Shown here one piece after another: positions 25,239 through 34,854 of a stretch of DNA of 64,000 nucleotides. The stretch is from the NCBI GenBank assembly GCA_002070105.1, contig MWCQ01000009.1:41514-105513 (forward strand), written 5' to 3'. Below the pieces are notes generated by a model. The model saw nothing but the letters and a program-made list of their open reading frames with translations, did not search any database and had not been told where the DNA came from. How positions within the stretch are numbered: the first letter of the stretch is position 1; each line of letters starts with the position of its first letter. Position numbers and translations under genes: made by a program. Source of the DNA: Firmicutes bacterium ADurb.Bin193. GTDB taxonomy: Bacteria; Bacillota; Clostridia; Monoglobales; Firm-18.

Positions 25239-26524
25239 GAATACTTATTAAGAACGGACGGGTTATAGACCCGAAAAACGGCATAGACGATGTTTTGGAC
25301 ATATATATCGACAACAAAATTATCGAGGAGGTCGGAAAAGACCTTGATTACAGCGGTGCCGACATTGAGGAGATTGATGCAAGCGGAAAAATCGTTGCGC
25401 CCGGTCTGGTTGATATGCACTGTCACCTGCGTGACCCCGGTCAGGAGTATAAAGAGGATATTGAGTCGGGAACGAAAAGCGCGGCGATGGGCGGGTTTAC
25501 CTCGGTTGCATGTATGCCCAATACGGAGCCCGTTATCGACAATGTAGCGGTTGTGGAGTATATAAAATCCAAAAGCGAGAGTGTCGGCTCTGTCAATGTT
25601 TTCCCGATAGGCGCAATATCAAAGGGCTTAAAGGGTGAAGAGCTTGCCCCGATCGGCGAGCTTAAATTCGCGGGCGTCGTTGCCGTTTCTGACGACGGCA
25701 ACCCTGTTACAAGCCCGTCGTTTATGCGCAATGCACTTATATATGCGAAAAATTTCGATACCCCCGTAATATCTCACTGCGAGGTTAAGTCGCTTTCGGA
25801 CGGCTGTATGAATGAGGGGTATGTTTCGACAATCCTCGGACTTCGGGGAATAAGCCGTGCGGCAGAGGAGATTATGGTATCCCGTGATATAATTCTTGCA
25901 AAAACAACGGAGGCAAGCGTGCATATTGCGCATGTGTCCACAAGAGGCTCGGTCGAGCTTGTGCGCCGTGCGAAGGCTGATGGCGCACAGGTAACCTGCG
26001 AGACCTGTCCCCACTACTTCACTCTTACGGAGGAGGCGGTTATGGGGTACAACACAAATGCCAAAATGAACCCGCCGCTTCGTACCGACGACGATGTAAA
26101 AGCAATAATCGAAGGATTAAAAGACGGCACGATTGATGCAATCGCCACCGACCATGCCCCGCACCATTTTGACGAAAAAGACTGCGAGTTTGACAGGGCG
26201 AAAAACGGAATTGTCGGTTTTGAAACCGCTTTGTCGCTCGGAATAACATACCTTGTCAAAACAGGCGCGCTCACAATGAGCGGGCTTATAGATAAAATGT
26301 CCTATTCACCCTCGCGGATTCTCGGTATAGGCAAGGGCTCACTCTGTGAAAAGACCGCAGCCGACATTGTAATAATAGACGAAAATTCAGAGTGGACGGT
26401 TGATGTAAACAGCTTTTACTCCAAAAGCAAAAATTCACCTTTTGACGGCTTTAAGCTCTGCGGTAAGGTTGTATACACCATTGTCGGAGGCAGGGTTGTT
26501 GTGCGGGACGGAATTTTAATGTAA
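25235..26524 (+). CDS. pyrC: Dihydroorotase (type I)
   Basis: A 429-residue zinc amidohydrolase that closes carbamoyl aspartate to dihydroorotate. The metal motif HCHLRDPG is at 62-69, with later histidines in HCEV and AHVST and the C-terminal TDHAPHH motif near 307. The class matches the long Firmicutes enzymes. ATG 25235 overlaps pyrB by four bases. Confidence 0.95.
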
Positions 26525-26550
26525 TAAAGTGTTTAAGGGGGCATAGCGCA

Positions 26551-27459
26551 GTGTCGATTGACAGGCTTATAGAAAAGATCAAAGAAAAAAACAACCCTAC
26601 GGTTGCGGGGCTTGACCCTAAACTCGAGTATGTTCCGAAATATATAACAGATGAAGCATTCGAAAAGTTCGGAAGAAATACAAAGGGCGCGGCGGAGGCG
26701 ATATGGCAGTTTAACCGAAGGCTTATTGACTCGCTTTGTGATATCGTACCCGCAGTAAAGCCTCAATCCGCGTACTATGAAATGTACGGATGGGAGGGCG
26801 TTTGTACGCTTCGGAAAACCATTGACTATGCCCAAAGCAAGGGGCTTTATGTTATAGCCGATGTTAAGAGAAACGATATAGGCACAACCGCCGAGGCGTA
26901 TGCAAGGGCATATCTGGGCGATATTTCCCTCGGCGAGGGGGTTACGGCAACGGCATTTAATGCGGATGCCGCAACGGTAAACGGATACCTCGGAAGTGAC
27001 GGAATCCTGCCCTTTCTCTCTTTTGACAAAAGCATATTCGTGCTTGTAAAAACCTCAAACCCCTCATCGGGCGAGCTTCAGGACCTTAAGCTTGAAAGCG
27101 GTGAGCGCATATATGAGTATATGGCTTCTCTTGTGAAAAAATGGGGTGAGGCCCATATCGGAAAGCACGGATATTCAAATGTTGGCGCGGTTGTGGGCGC
27201 AACCTATCCCGAGGAACTTACCCTTCTTCGCAAAAGTATGCCAAAAACATATTTCCTTGTCCCCGGCTACGGTGCACAGGGCGCAAAGGCGGCGGACATT
27301 GCGGCGGCATTTAACGGCGACGGGCTTGGCGCGGTAATAAACGCCTCCCGTTCGATAATGTGCGCATACAAAAAAGAAGGCTGTGCCGAAGAGGATTTTG
27401 CAAAGGCGGCAAGGAATGAGGCAATAGGAATGAGAGACGACATAAGAGGTTTTATGTAA
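26551..27459 (+). CDS. pyrF: Orotidine-5'-phosphate decarboxylase, type 2
   Basis: A 302-residue OMP decarboxylase of the longer type 2 family, not the ~240-residue type of Bacillus. The central catalytic region reads DVKRNDIG, and later segments VLVKTSNPSSG and VPGYGAQG fit the family. GTG 26551 follows GGGGG. It comes before carA and carB here, which differs from the B. subtilis order. Confidence 0.94.
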   Translation: MSIDRLIEKIKEKNNPTVAGLDPKLEYVPKYITDEAFEKFGRNTKGAAEAIWQFNRRLIDSLCDIVPAVKPQSAYYEMYGWEGVCTLRKTIDYAQSKGLYVIADVKRNDIGTTAEAYARAYLGDISLGEGVTATAFNADAATVNGYLGSDGILPFLSFDKSIFVLVKTSNPSSGELQDLKLESGERIYEYMASLVKKWGEAHIGKHGYSNVGAVVGATYPEELTLLRKSMPKTYFLVPGYGAQGAKAADIAAAFNGDGLGAVINASRSIMCAYKKEGCAEEDFAKAARNEAIGMRDDIRGFM

Positions 27460-27487
27460 AGAATCGCAAATCGGCTGTTTTATAAGT

Positions 27488-27538
27488 ATAATTATTGCGC
27501 ATTATCAGGCTCACGGTAAGCGTGCAAAATATAATTAT
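27488..27538 (+). other. Imperfect hairpin in the pyrF-carA gap
   Basis: ATAATTAT at 27488-27495 can pair with ATAATTAT at 27531-27538, and an inner TGCGC/GTGCA stem sits inside. The 103-base gap is the only larger one within the operon apart from that before pyrK. It has no PyrR motif. Function unknown. Confidence 0.35.
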
Positions 27539-27562
27539 TTAATTTTGTGAGCGGAAAGGTTA

Positions 27563-28660
27563 ATGATACTTTATATGAAAGCATATTTGGTTTTGGAGGA
27601 CGGCAGCGTCTATGAGGGTAACGGCGTCGGCGCCGAGGGAACGGCAGTCGGCGAGGTTGTTTTCAACACTTCTATGACCGGATATCAGGAGGCTCTTACC
27701 GACCCTTCCTACTACGGGCAGATTGTGACGATGACATATCCGCTTATAGGAAATTACGGCGTTAATGACGAGGACAACGAATCGGACAAGGTTCAGGTAA
27801 GCGGTTTTATTGTAAGGGAGCTTTGCCGCGCGCCGTCAAACTGGAGAATGACGGGTACCCTTGAGGATTATTTGAAAAAGCATAAAATCGTTGCGATAGA
27901 AGGCATCGACACGCGCGAGCTTACGAAAAAGATACGCGAAAAAGGGGTTATGAACGGCGTTATTTCCACCGACCCCGACTTTAAGCCGAAAGACTATATC
28001 GATAGGATAAAAAGCTATAAAATAACCGATGCGGTAAAAAACACAACCTGCGAAAAGCCTTACGAGGTGCCCTGCGAAAACGCAAAATACAGGGTTGCGC
28101 TTTTGGACCTCGGCGCAAAGCGCAATATCCTGCGAAAGCTTACTAAATTCGCCTGCGCCGTAACGGTATTCCCCGCATACACGCCGCCGGAGAAAATTAT
28201 AAAGGGCGGATTTGACGGCGTAATGCTGTCAAACGGGCCTGGCGATCCGAAGGAATGTACGGAGATTATAGAAAACATCAGGGTTTTGCAAAAAAGCAAA
28301 ATCCCGATTTTCGGAATATGCCTCGGTCATCAGCTTGTCGCGCTTGCAAACGGGCTTGACACGCGAAAAATGAAGTACGGTCACAGAGGCTCCAACCACC
28401 CCGTTACCCACTCCGCAAAGGGCAGAACATACATCACAAGCCAGAACCACGGCTATGTGGTGACTGTGGAAAATATAGACCCCGACTTTGCCGAGGTAAC
28501 GCACATAAACCTTAATGACAATACGGTAGAGGGCATAAGATATAAAAATTTCCCTCTGTTTACCGTACAGTTCCACCCCGAAGCATCACAGGGGCCTTTA
28601 GATACCGGATATCTGTTCGGTAATTTTACTAAACTTATGGAGGAGTGGGAAAATGCCTAA
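27563..28660 (+). CDS. carA: Carbamoyl-phosphate synthase small subunit
   Basis: A 365-residue glutaminase subunit that feeds ammonia to CarB. N-terminal domain (about 1-150) carries the typical GEVVFNTSMTGYQE motif, and the class I glutaminase domain has the nucleophile in FGICLGHQ with the catalytic His/Glu in FHPEAS. A second in-frame ATG at 27575 gives a start like most CarA proteins; AAAGG lies too close to 27563 and rather far from 27575, so the start is uncertain by four codons. Placed within the pyr operon, this is the pyrimidine-type enzyme (pyrAA in Bacillus). Confidence 0.95.
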   Translation: MILYMKAYLVLEDGSVYEGNGVGAEGTAVGEVVFNTSMTGYQEALTDPSYYGQIVTMTYPLIGNYGVNDEDNESDKVQVSGFIVRELCRAPSNWRMTGTLEDYLKKHKIVAIEGIDTRELTKKIREKGVMNGVISTDPDFKPKDYIDRIKSYKITDAVKNTTCEKPYEVPCENAKYRVALLDLGAKRNILRKLTKFACAVTVFPAYTPPEKIIKGGFDGVMLSNGPGDPKECTEIIENIRVLQKSKIPIFGICLGHQLVALANGLDTRKMKYGHRGSNHPVTHSAKGRTYITSQNHGYVVTVENIDPDFAEVTHINLNDNTVEGIRYKNFPLFTVQFHPEASQGPLDTGYLFGNFTKLMEEWENA

Positions 28661-31600
28661 AAACCCCGATATAAAAAAAGTAATGGTAATAGGCTCCGGC
28701 CCGATTATCATAGGACAGGCGGCGGAATTTGACTATGCGGGAACGCAGGCATGCCGGGCGCTTAAAGAGGAGGGCATGGAGGTTGTCCTTGTAAACTCCA
28801 ACCCCGCAACAATAATGACGGATAAAAATATTGCCGACAGAGTTTATATAGAGCCGCTGAATGTTGAGTTCCTAAAAAAAATTATAATAAAAGAAAAGCC
28901 CGACAGCATACTTCCTACTCTCGGCGGTCAGACGGGGCTTAATCTTGCGACCGAGCTTTCGGAGATAGGCTTTTTGGATGAGCATGGCGTTAAGCTCCTC
29001 GGCACAAAAGTCGAGACTATAAAGATGGCGGAGGACAGGCAGGAGTTTAAAAACAAAATGGAGGAAATCGGCGAGCCCTGTATAGCCAGCAAGGTGGTGG
29101 ACAACTATAAGAATGCCCTTGATTTTGCCAATGAAATAGGCTTCCCCGTAATTGTAAGGCCGGCGTATACACTCGGCGGTACGGGCGGCGGTATTGCGTA
29201 CTCCGAGGCGGATTTGGAGGAGATTGCGCCCAACGGCCTGCGCCTTTCGAGGGTTCATCAGGTGCTTATAGAAAAATGTATATCCGGCTGGAAGGAAATC
29301 GAGTTTGAGGTTATGCGTGACAGCAAGGGCAATGTTATTACTATATGCTCAATGGAAAACATAGACCCCGTCGGCGTGCATACGGGCGACAGCATAGTCG
29401 TCGCTCCCGCGCAGACCCTGACGGACAAGGAGTATCAGATGCTCCGAAGCTCCGCGCTCAATATTATAAGCTCACTTGGGGTAGAGGGCGGCTGTAATGT
29501 TCAGCACGCTTTAAATCCGTTCAGCAACGAATATGCGGTCATTGAGGTTAATCCGAGGGTAAGCCGCTCGTCCGCGCTTGCATCAAAGGCAACAGGCTAT
29601 CCCATTGCGAAGGTTGCGACAAAAATCGCCGTCGGTTACGGTCTGGACGAGATTATGAACGCCGTAACGGGGAAAACCTACGCCTGCTTTGAGCCTGCCA
29701 TCGATTACGCTGTGGTGAAGTTCCCGAAATGGCCGTTCGACAAATTCGTAAGGGCAAAAAGGCTTTTGGGAACACAGATGAAAGCAACGGGCGAGGTTAT
29801 GGCAATAGAAACGACCATTGAGGCGGCCTTTATGAAGGCGGTGCGCTCTATTGAGCTTGGAATATTTAATTTGGAGTTTCCCCGCCTTACAAAGCTGAGC
29901 AAGGACGAGCTTATAAAACAGCTTGCGATAGTGGATGACGAAAGGATATTCGTCATTGCGGAGGCTTTGCGCAGGGGAATTACGCCCGATGAAATATTTA
30001 AAATAACCATGATAGACAAATTTTTCATCGGAAAAATAAAGAATCTTGTGGATATGGAAAACAGCCTTAAGGAAGGGCTTGACGACGAAAAATATCTTAA
30101 GGCAAAAAAGATGGGCTTTACCGATTCGGTTATCGAAAGGCTCAGCGGTGAGAAAATCAAAAACCGACTTTACGCCTCGTATAAAATAGTTGACACCTGC
30201 GCCGCGGAGTTTGAGGCGGCAACACCCTACTACTACTCGACATATGACAAGGCTTCCGAGCATAAAACGACCACGGGCAAAAAGAAAATTCTTGTTCTCG
30301 GCTCGGGTCCGATAAGAATAGGGCAGGGCATTGAATTTGACTATTGCTCCGTTCACAGCGTATGGGCGCTCAGGGATGAGGGTTATGAAACAATAATCGC
30401 TAACTGCAACCCCGAAACGGTAAGCACAGATTTTGACACGGCGGACAGGCTCTATTTCGACCCTCTTACGCCTGAGGATATCGAAAACCTTGTAAACGCC
30501 GAAAAGCCCGACGGGGCGATAGTTCAGTTCGGCGGTCAAACTGCGATTAAGCTTACAAAAACTCTTGTAAGGCTCGGCGTTCCGATTCTCGGAACAAGCG
30601 AGAAGAACATTGATGCGGCCGAGGACAGGGAAAAATTCGATAAAATACTCGAAAGATGCGGAATACCCAGGCCGGCGGGTAAAACGGTATTTACCAGGGA
30701 AGAGGCGCTTGAGGCCGCTCAGGAGCTTGGCTATCCCGTTCTTGTCCGCCCTTCGTATGTTCTCGGCGGACAGGGAATGGAAATCGCCTTTAACGACTAT
30801 GATATAATCGAATTTATGGAAATCATAAACAGGGTCAAGCAGGATCATCCCATTCTTGTGGACAAATACCTTCTCGGCAAGGAAATCGAGGTTGATGCGA
30901 TATGCGACGGCGAGGACTTTTTAATCCCCGGTATTATGGAGCATCTTGAGCGTGCGGGCGTGCACAGCGGCGACAGCATATCCGTCTATCCGCCTCAAAG
31001 GCTTAAGCCGAAGTTCCAGGATGTGATTGTCGATTATACCGCACGCCTTGCAAAGGCGCTCAATGTTGTGGGGCTTATGAATATTCAGTTTGTTCTGTAT
31101 GACGATGAGGTTTATGTTATCGAGGTAAACCCGCGTTCGTCAAGGACGGTGCCTTATATCAGCAAGGTAACAAATGTGCCGATGGTGGATATCGCATTAA
31201 AATGCGTGCTCGGTAAAAAACTTAAAGATCTGGGCTACGGCACAGGGCTTTACAAAGAGAGCGAGTACAAGGCGATAAAGGTTCCCGTATTCTCGTTTGA
31301 GAAACTTCATGATGTTGACACAAGCCTCGGACCGGAGATGAAATCCACGGGTGAGGTTTTGGGAATATCAAAGGACTTAGGCGAGGCGCTGTACAAGGGT
31401 CTTATCGCAAGCGGGCTGAAAATACCTACGAGCAATGCAAATGTTCTGATTACGGTGCGTGACACAGACAAGTCAGAGGCAGTCAGTGTGGCAAAGGAGC
31501 TTTACGACCTTGGCTGTACGATTTACGCAACAGAGATGACGGCGGAGAAGTTCAGACGAAACGGCGTGCCCGCAAAGACGGTTGCAAAAATCGGCATGGG

Positions 31601-31829
31601 AACGCCCGATATTCTTGATATGATACAGACACAGCAGTTTGACCTTATAATAAACACCCCGACAAAGGGCCGCCAGACGGAGCGTGACGGCTTTAAGATG
31701 AGGCGCAAGGCGGTTGAACATTCCATTCCCTGCCTAACCTCGCTTGACACCGCGTCGGCGGTAATAAGATGCTTAAAGCGTATGAAAACAAATACCGAAA
31801 CCAGTATTGTCGATATTACAAGAATATAG
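28653..31829 (+). CDS. carB: Carbamoyl-phosphate synthase large subunit
   Basis: A 1058-residue enzyme that makes carbamoyl phosphate from bicarbonate, glutamine-derived ammonia and two ATP. The two halves are homologous ATP-grasp units; each starts with a similar GSGPIxIGQ loop (near residues 11 and 550), and each carries NPRxSRS near its end. The C-terminal MGS-like domain binds UMP, so the enzyme should be feedback-inhibited by UMP, as in other pyrimidine-specific forms. ATG overlaps carA by eight bases. Full length. Confidence 0.97.
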   Translation: MPKNPDIKKVMVIGSGPIIIGQAAEFDYAGTQACRALKEEGMEVVLVNSNPATIMTDKNIADRVYIEPLNVEFLKKIIIKEKPDSILPTLGGQTGLNLATELSEIGFLDEHGVKLLGTKVETIKMAEDRQEFKNKMEEIGEPCIASKVVDNYKNALDFANEIGFPVIVRPAYTLGGTGGGIAYSEADLEEIAPNGLRLSRVHQVLIEKCISGWKEIEFEVMRDSKGNVITICSMENIDPVGVHTGDSIVVAPAQTLTDKEYQMLRSSALNIISSLGVEGGCNVQHALNPFSNEYAVIEVNPRVSRSSALASKATGYPIAKVATKIAVGYGLDEIMNAVTGKTYACFEPAIDYAVVKFPKWPFDKFVRAKRLLGTQMKATGEVMAIETTIEAAFMKAVRSIELGIFNLEFPRLTKLSKDELIKQLAIVDDERIFVIAEALRRGITPDEIFKITMIDKFFIGKIKNLVDMENSLKEGLDDEKYLKAKKMGFTDSVIERLSGEKIKNRLYASYKIVDTCAAEFEAATPYYYSTYDKASEHKTTTGKKKILVLGSGPIRIGQGIEFDYCSVHSVWALRDEGYETIIANCNPETVSTDFDTADRLYFDPLTPEDIENLVNAEKPDGAIVQFGGQTAIKLTKTLVRLGVPILGTSEKNIDAAEDREKFDKILERCGIPRPAGKTVFTREEALEAAQELGYPVLVRPSYVLGGQGMEIAFNDYDIIEFMEIINRVKQDHPILVDKYLLGKEIEVDAICDGEDFLIPGIMEHLERAGVHSGDSISVYPPQRLKPKFQDVIVDYTARLAKALNVVGLMNIQFVLYDDEVYVIEVNPRSSRTVPYISKVTNVPMVDIALKCVLGKKLKDLGYGTGLYKESEYKAIKVPVFSFEKLHDVDTSLGPEMKSTGEVLGISKDLGEALYKGLIASGLKIPTSNANVLITVRDTDKSEAVSVAKELYDLGCTIYATEMTAEKFRRNGVPAKTVAKIGMGTPDILDMIQTQQFDLIINTPTKGRQTERDGFKMRRKAVEHSIPCLTSLDTASAVIRCLKRMKTNTETSIVDITRI

Positions 31830-31865
31830 GGTATCCCTTATATTTGAGCGAAGGGGTTTATCAAA

Positions 31866-32618
31866 ATGAAAAAACCGCATATCTGCGAAATCCTTGACAA
31901 ACAGGAGCTGACCGAAAACACCTTTGATATGGTTGTCAGCTTTCCTCAAAGCGCTCTGCCGGGTCAGTTTATCCATGTATTGTGCGGCGAGGGCGTGCTT
32001 TTGCGGCGCCCGATGAGTATATGTGATGCGGGCAGGGGCTGGCTGAGATTTATCTTTGATGTAAGGGGCGAGGGTACAAAACGCCTTGCACAGCATAAAA
32101 TCGGCGACAGCCTTGATATACTCGGACCGCTCGGAACAGGCTTTAATATCGAAAAAAAGGGCGAGGATACTCCCATTGTGCTCGGAGGTGGTATAGGGAT
32201 TTTTCCTCTTTTAATGCTTGCGAAAAGTTTGGGGAAGAATACAGAGGCAATCCTCGGCTTTCGCACCAAAAGCCTTATTATAATGGAGGACGAATTTAAT
32301 GAGGCCTGCGCCCATACCCATATTACGACCGACGACGGAAGCTACGGCATTTGCGGACTTGTTACCGACTGCCTTACAAACAGGATTTCAAAGGGCGATG
32401 TGTCCTCCGTCTACGCCTGCGGACCTATGCCGATGATGAAGGCAGTTAAAAAAATCACCGAGGCAAGCGGTATATACTGCGAGCTTTCGCTTGAGCAGCG
32501 CATGGGCTGTGGCATAGGCGCGTGTGCGGTTTGCGTGTGCAAATCGAATGGCGAATATTTGAAGGTATGCCAAAACGGACCCGTCTTTGATGCGAGGGAG
32601 GTTGATTTTGATGACTGA
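31866..32618 (+). CDS. pyrK: Dihydroorotate dehydrogenase B electron transfer subunit
   Basis: A 250-residue FAD and 2Fe-2S protein that passes electrons from PyrD to NAD+. The ferredoxin-reductase fold gives FAD motif RRPMS and NAD(P) motif GGGIGIFPL; four cysteines near the C-terminus (GCGIGACAVCVC then CQNG) bind the iron-sulfur cluster. It precedes pyrD with overlapping ends, the usual partner order. Confidence 0.95.
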   Translation: MKKPHICEILDKQELTENTFDMVVSFPQSALPGQFIHVLCGEGVLLRRPMSICDAGRGWLRFIFDVRGEGTKRLAQHKIGDSLDILGPLGTGFNIEKKGEDTPIVLGGGIGIFPLLMLAKSLGKNTEAILGFRTKSLIIMEDEFNEACAHTHITTDDGSYGICGLVTDCLTNRISKGDVSSVYACGPMPMMKAVKKITEASGIYCELSLEQRMGCGIGACAVCVCKSNGEYLKVCQNGPVFDAREVDFDD

Positions 32619-33519
32619 TTTAAGCGTGAATATAGCGGGCGTAAAGCTTAAAAACCCGATAATCACGGCATCGGGAACCTTCGGAAACGGCCGCGAGATA
32701 AGCGAGTATTACGACCTTTCACAGCTTGGCGCGGTCTGCGTAAAGGCGATAACCCTAAAGCCGAGGCAGGGCAACCCTCCGCCGAGGATTGCGGAAACAC
32801 CCTCGGGGATTTTGAACAGCGTTGGGCTTCAAAACGGAGGTATAGATTATTTTTTAAAGTATGAGCTTCCCAACCTCAAAAGGTACGATACAAAGGTTAT
32901 AGCAAACATATCGGGCAGCACTGTTGAGGAAAACTGCGAGCTGGCAAGGCGTCTGGGAAGGGATGTCGATTTAATAGAGCTTAACATATCCTGCCCCAAT
33001 GTAAAGCAGGGCGGTGTTTCCTTCGGAACAGACCCGAAGATTGCCGCAGAGATTACGGCGCGCGTTAAGGAAAGCTGCGCCGTTCCGCTTATCGTAAAGC
33101 TTTCGCCCAATGTGACGGATATAACCGAGATTGCGAAGGCGGCGGAAAACGCGGGCGCAGACGCGCTTTCGCTTATCAACACACTTTTGGGAATGAAAAT
33201 AGATGTTAACACAAGAAGACCTGTTCTCGCAAACAATACGGGCGGTCTTTCCGGTCCTGCGGTAAAGCCCGTTGCGGTGAGAATGGTCTGGCAGGTATTT
33301 TTATGCACCCGCTTGCCAATTATAGGGATGGGTGGTATAATGACAGGTGAAGATGCCGCGGAATTTATGATTGCGGGCGCAAGCGCCGTGGCGGTGGGAA
33401 CCGCCAACCTTGTCACACCGACAGCGGCTCTGAATGTTAAAAATGAGCTTGTCGGTTACCTTGAAAAACGCGGAATTAAAAATGTAAGTGAGCTTATAGG
33501 CTCGGTTTTGGCTTACTGA
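32611..33519 (+). CDS. pyrD: Dihydroorotate dehydrogenase (class 1B catalytic subunit)
   Basis: A 302-residue FMN TIM-barrel enzyme that oxidises dihydroorotate to orotate with PyrK. The first strand has ITASGTFGNG, and the catalytic cysteine lies in the ELNISCPN segment typical of class 1B. Later GMGGI and GASAVAVG hold FMN phosphate. ATG 32611 overlaps pyrK by eight bases, behind GGGAGG. Confidence 0.95.
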   Translation: MTDLSVNIAGVKLKNPIITASGTFGNGREISEYYDLSQLGAVCVKAITLKPRQGNPPPRIAETPSGILNSVGLQNGGIDYFLKYELPNLKRYDTKVIANISGSTVEENCELARRLGRDVDLIELNISCPNVKQGGVSFGTDPKIAAEITARVKESCAVPLIVKLSPNVTDITEIAKAAENAGADALSLINTLLGMKIDVNTRRPVLANNTGGLSGPAVKPVAVRMVWQVFLCTRLPIIGMGGIMTGEDAAEFMIAGASAVAVGTANLVTPTAALNVKNELVGYLEKRGIKNVSELIGSVLAY

Positions 33520-33537
33520 TTGAAACGGAGTGTAAAA

Positions 33538-34215
33538 ATGACAAAACTTATACTCGTAAGGCATGGTGAGGCTGAGGGAAATATAAACCGAAGGTTTCAC
33601 GGCCACACCGACTCGAAAATTACCGAAAACGGTTTCCTTCAAATAGAGGCTGTGGCAAACAGGCTTAAGGATGAGCATATCGACGCAATATACTCCAGCG
33701 ACCTTACCCGCACATATCAGACTGCGCTCGGAATCGCAAAGGGGAGAGGTCTTGAGATTATAAAGACGGACAAGCTTCGTGAGATATACGGAGGCAAGTG
33801 GGAGGATGTTCTTTGGGAAGAGCTTCCGAATATATTTCCCGAAAGTTATGAGTTCTGGCTTAATGACCCGCTTTATCTTGTAATGCCCGGCGGGGAATCC
33901 ATGGTTGATTTTCAAAACAGGGTCTGTAATGCGGTGGATGAAATAGTCCGTGAAAACAAGGGAAAGACAGTATGTATATCTACCCACGGAACCGTGATAA
34001 AGGTTTTGCTTTGCAGGTACTACGGCAAATCGCTGTCATACTTTCCCGAAATTATCTGGTGCGACAACACCTCGATAACAGTGGTTGAGTTTGACGAGTC
34101 TTTTAACCCGACGGTGACGGTCGAAGGGGATAATTCACACCTGATGGGTATCAGCACGCTTGAAAAGCAATCCTGGTGGAGAAAAAAACTGATTGAGGGA
34201 GAGGACAGGGAATAA
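33538..34215 (+). CDS. Histidine phosphatase family protein within the pyr operon
   Basis: A 225-residue phosphoglycerate-mutase-like phosphatase. The catalytic RHG motif (LVRHGEAEGN) lies near 7-16, with a second Arg in SSDLTRTYQTA, Glu in LREIYGGKWE and the second His in STHGTVIK. The family covers phosphatases for many small molecules, including alpha-ribazole phosphate, fructose bisphosphate and nucleotide. It lies 18 bases after pyrD and one base before pyrE, so it is in the operon. It is not a known pyrimidine gene; house-cleaning of a pyrimidine phosphate is my guess. ATG 33538 follows ACGGAGTG. Confidence 0.85.
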   Translation: MTKLILVRHGEAEGNINRRFHGHTDSKITENGFLQIEAVANRLKDEHIDAIYSSDLTRTYQTALGIAKGRGLEIIKTDKLREIYGGKWEDVLWEELPNIFPESYEFWLNDPLYLVMPGGESMVDFQNRVCNAVDEIVRENKGKTVCISTHGTVIKVLLCRYYGKSLSYFPEIIWCDNTSITVVEFDESFNPTVTVEGDNSHLMGISTLEKQSWWRKKLIEGEDRE

Positions 34216-34216
34216 T

Positions 34217-34792
34217 ATGCTTACGCAGGACAGAGTTACCGAAATACTGAAGGAGGCGGGCGTACTTTTGGAGGGGCATTTTATATTGACATCGGGCCGG
34301 CACAGCGACAAATACCTCCAATGCGCAAAAATATTTCAATACCCAAAATACGCCGAGGAACTTTGTGCCGCTCTTGCGGAAAAATTCAGGGACGACAAAG
34401 TCGAAACAGTAATTGGTCCCGCAATAGGTGCAATTCATGCCGCGTATGAAACAAGCCGTCAGCTTGGGGTAAGAAACATATTCTCCGAGCGGGACAGCGA
34501 AGGAAAAATGGCACTTCGGCGAAGCTTTGAGATTACAAAGGGCGAGAGAGTTCTGGTAGTTGAGGATGTTGTGACGACGGGCGGAAGCGTCCGTGAGGTT
34601 ATTGAGCTTGTAAAAGAGGTCGGCGGCGTTGTGGTCGGGGTCGGAAGCATTGTCGACCGCACGGGCGGCACGATTGATTTCGGCGTGCCGTTTAAGGCTG
34701 TGATGTCAATGGAGGTTGTTTCCTACCATCCCGAAAACTGCCCCCTTTGCGAAAAGAAAATCCCCGCTATCAAGCCGGGAAGCAGAAAGTAA
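34217..34792 (+). CDS. pyrE: Orotate phosphoribosyltransferase
   Basis: A 191-residue enzyme that joins orotate and PRPP to form OMP. The PRPP motif VLVVEDVVTTGGS lies near 112-124, and the SGRHSDKYLQCAKIF segment near the start is typical of the Clostridia branch, which ends in a short extension with two cysteines (CPLC). It is the last gene of the operon and yields the substrate of PyrF. ATG 34217 follows a GGGAA site. Confidence 0.94.
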   Translation: MLTQDRVTEILKEAGVLLEGHFILTSGRHSDKYLQCAKIFQYPKYAEELCAALAEKFRDDKVETVIGPAIGAIHAAYETSRQLGVRNIFSERDSEGKMALRRSFEITKGERVLVVEDVVTTGGSVREVIELVKEVGGVVVGVGSIVDRTGGTIDFGVPFKAVMSMEVVSYHPENCPLCEKKIPAIKPGSRK

Positions 34793-34854
34793 TTATTACT
34801 GTTTTTACATAGAATTAAAACTTACAGTATAAACCTTCGAAAAAGGAGGCGAAT

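Noticed and set aside
29583..30848. Minus-strand open frame of 421 residues within carB
   Set aside because: Shadow of the carB gene; no ribosome site or domain.
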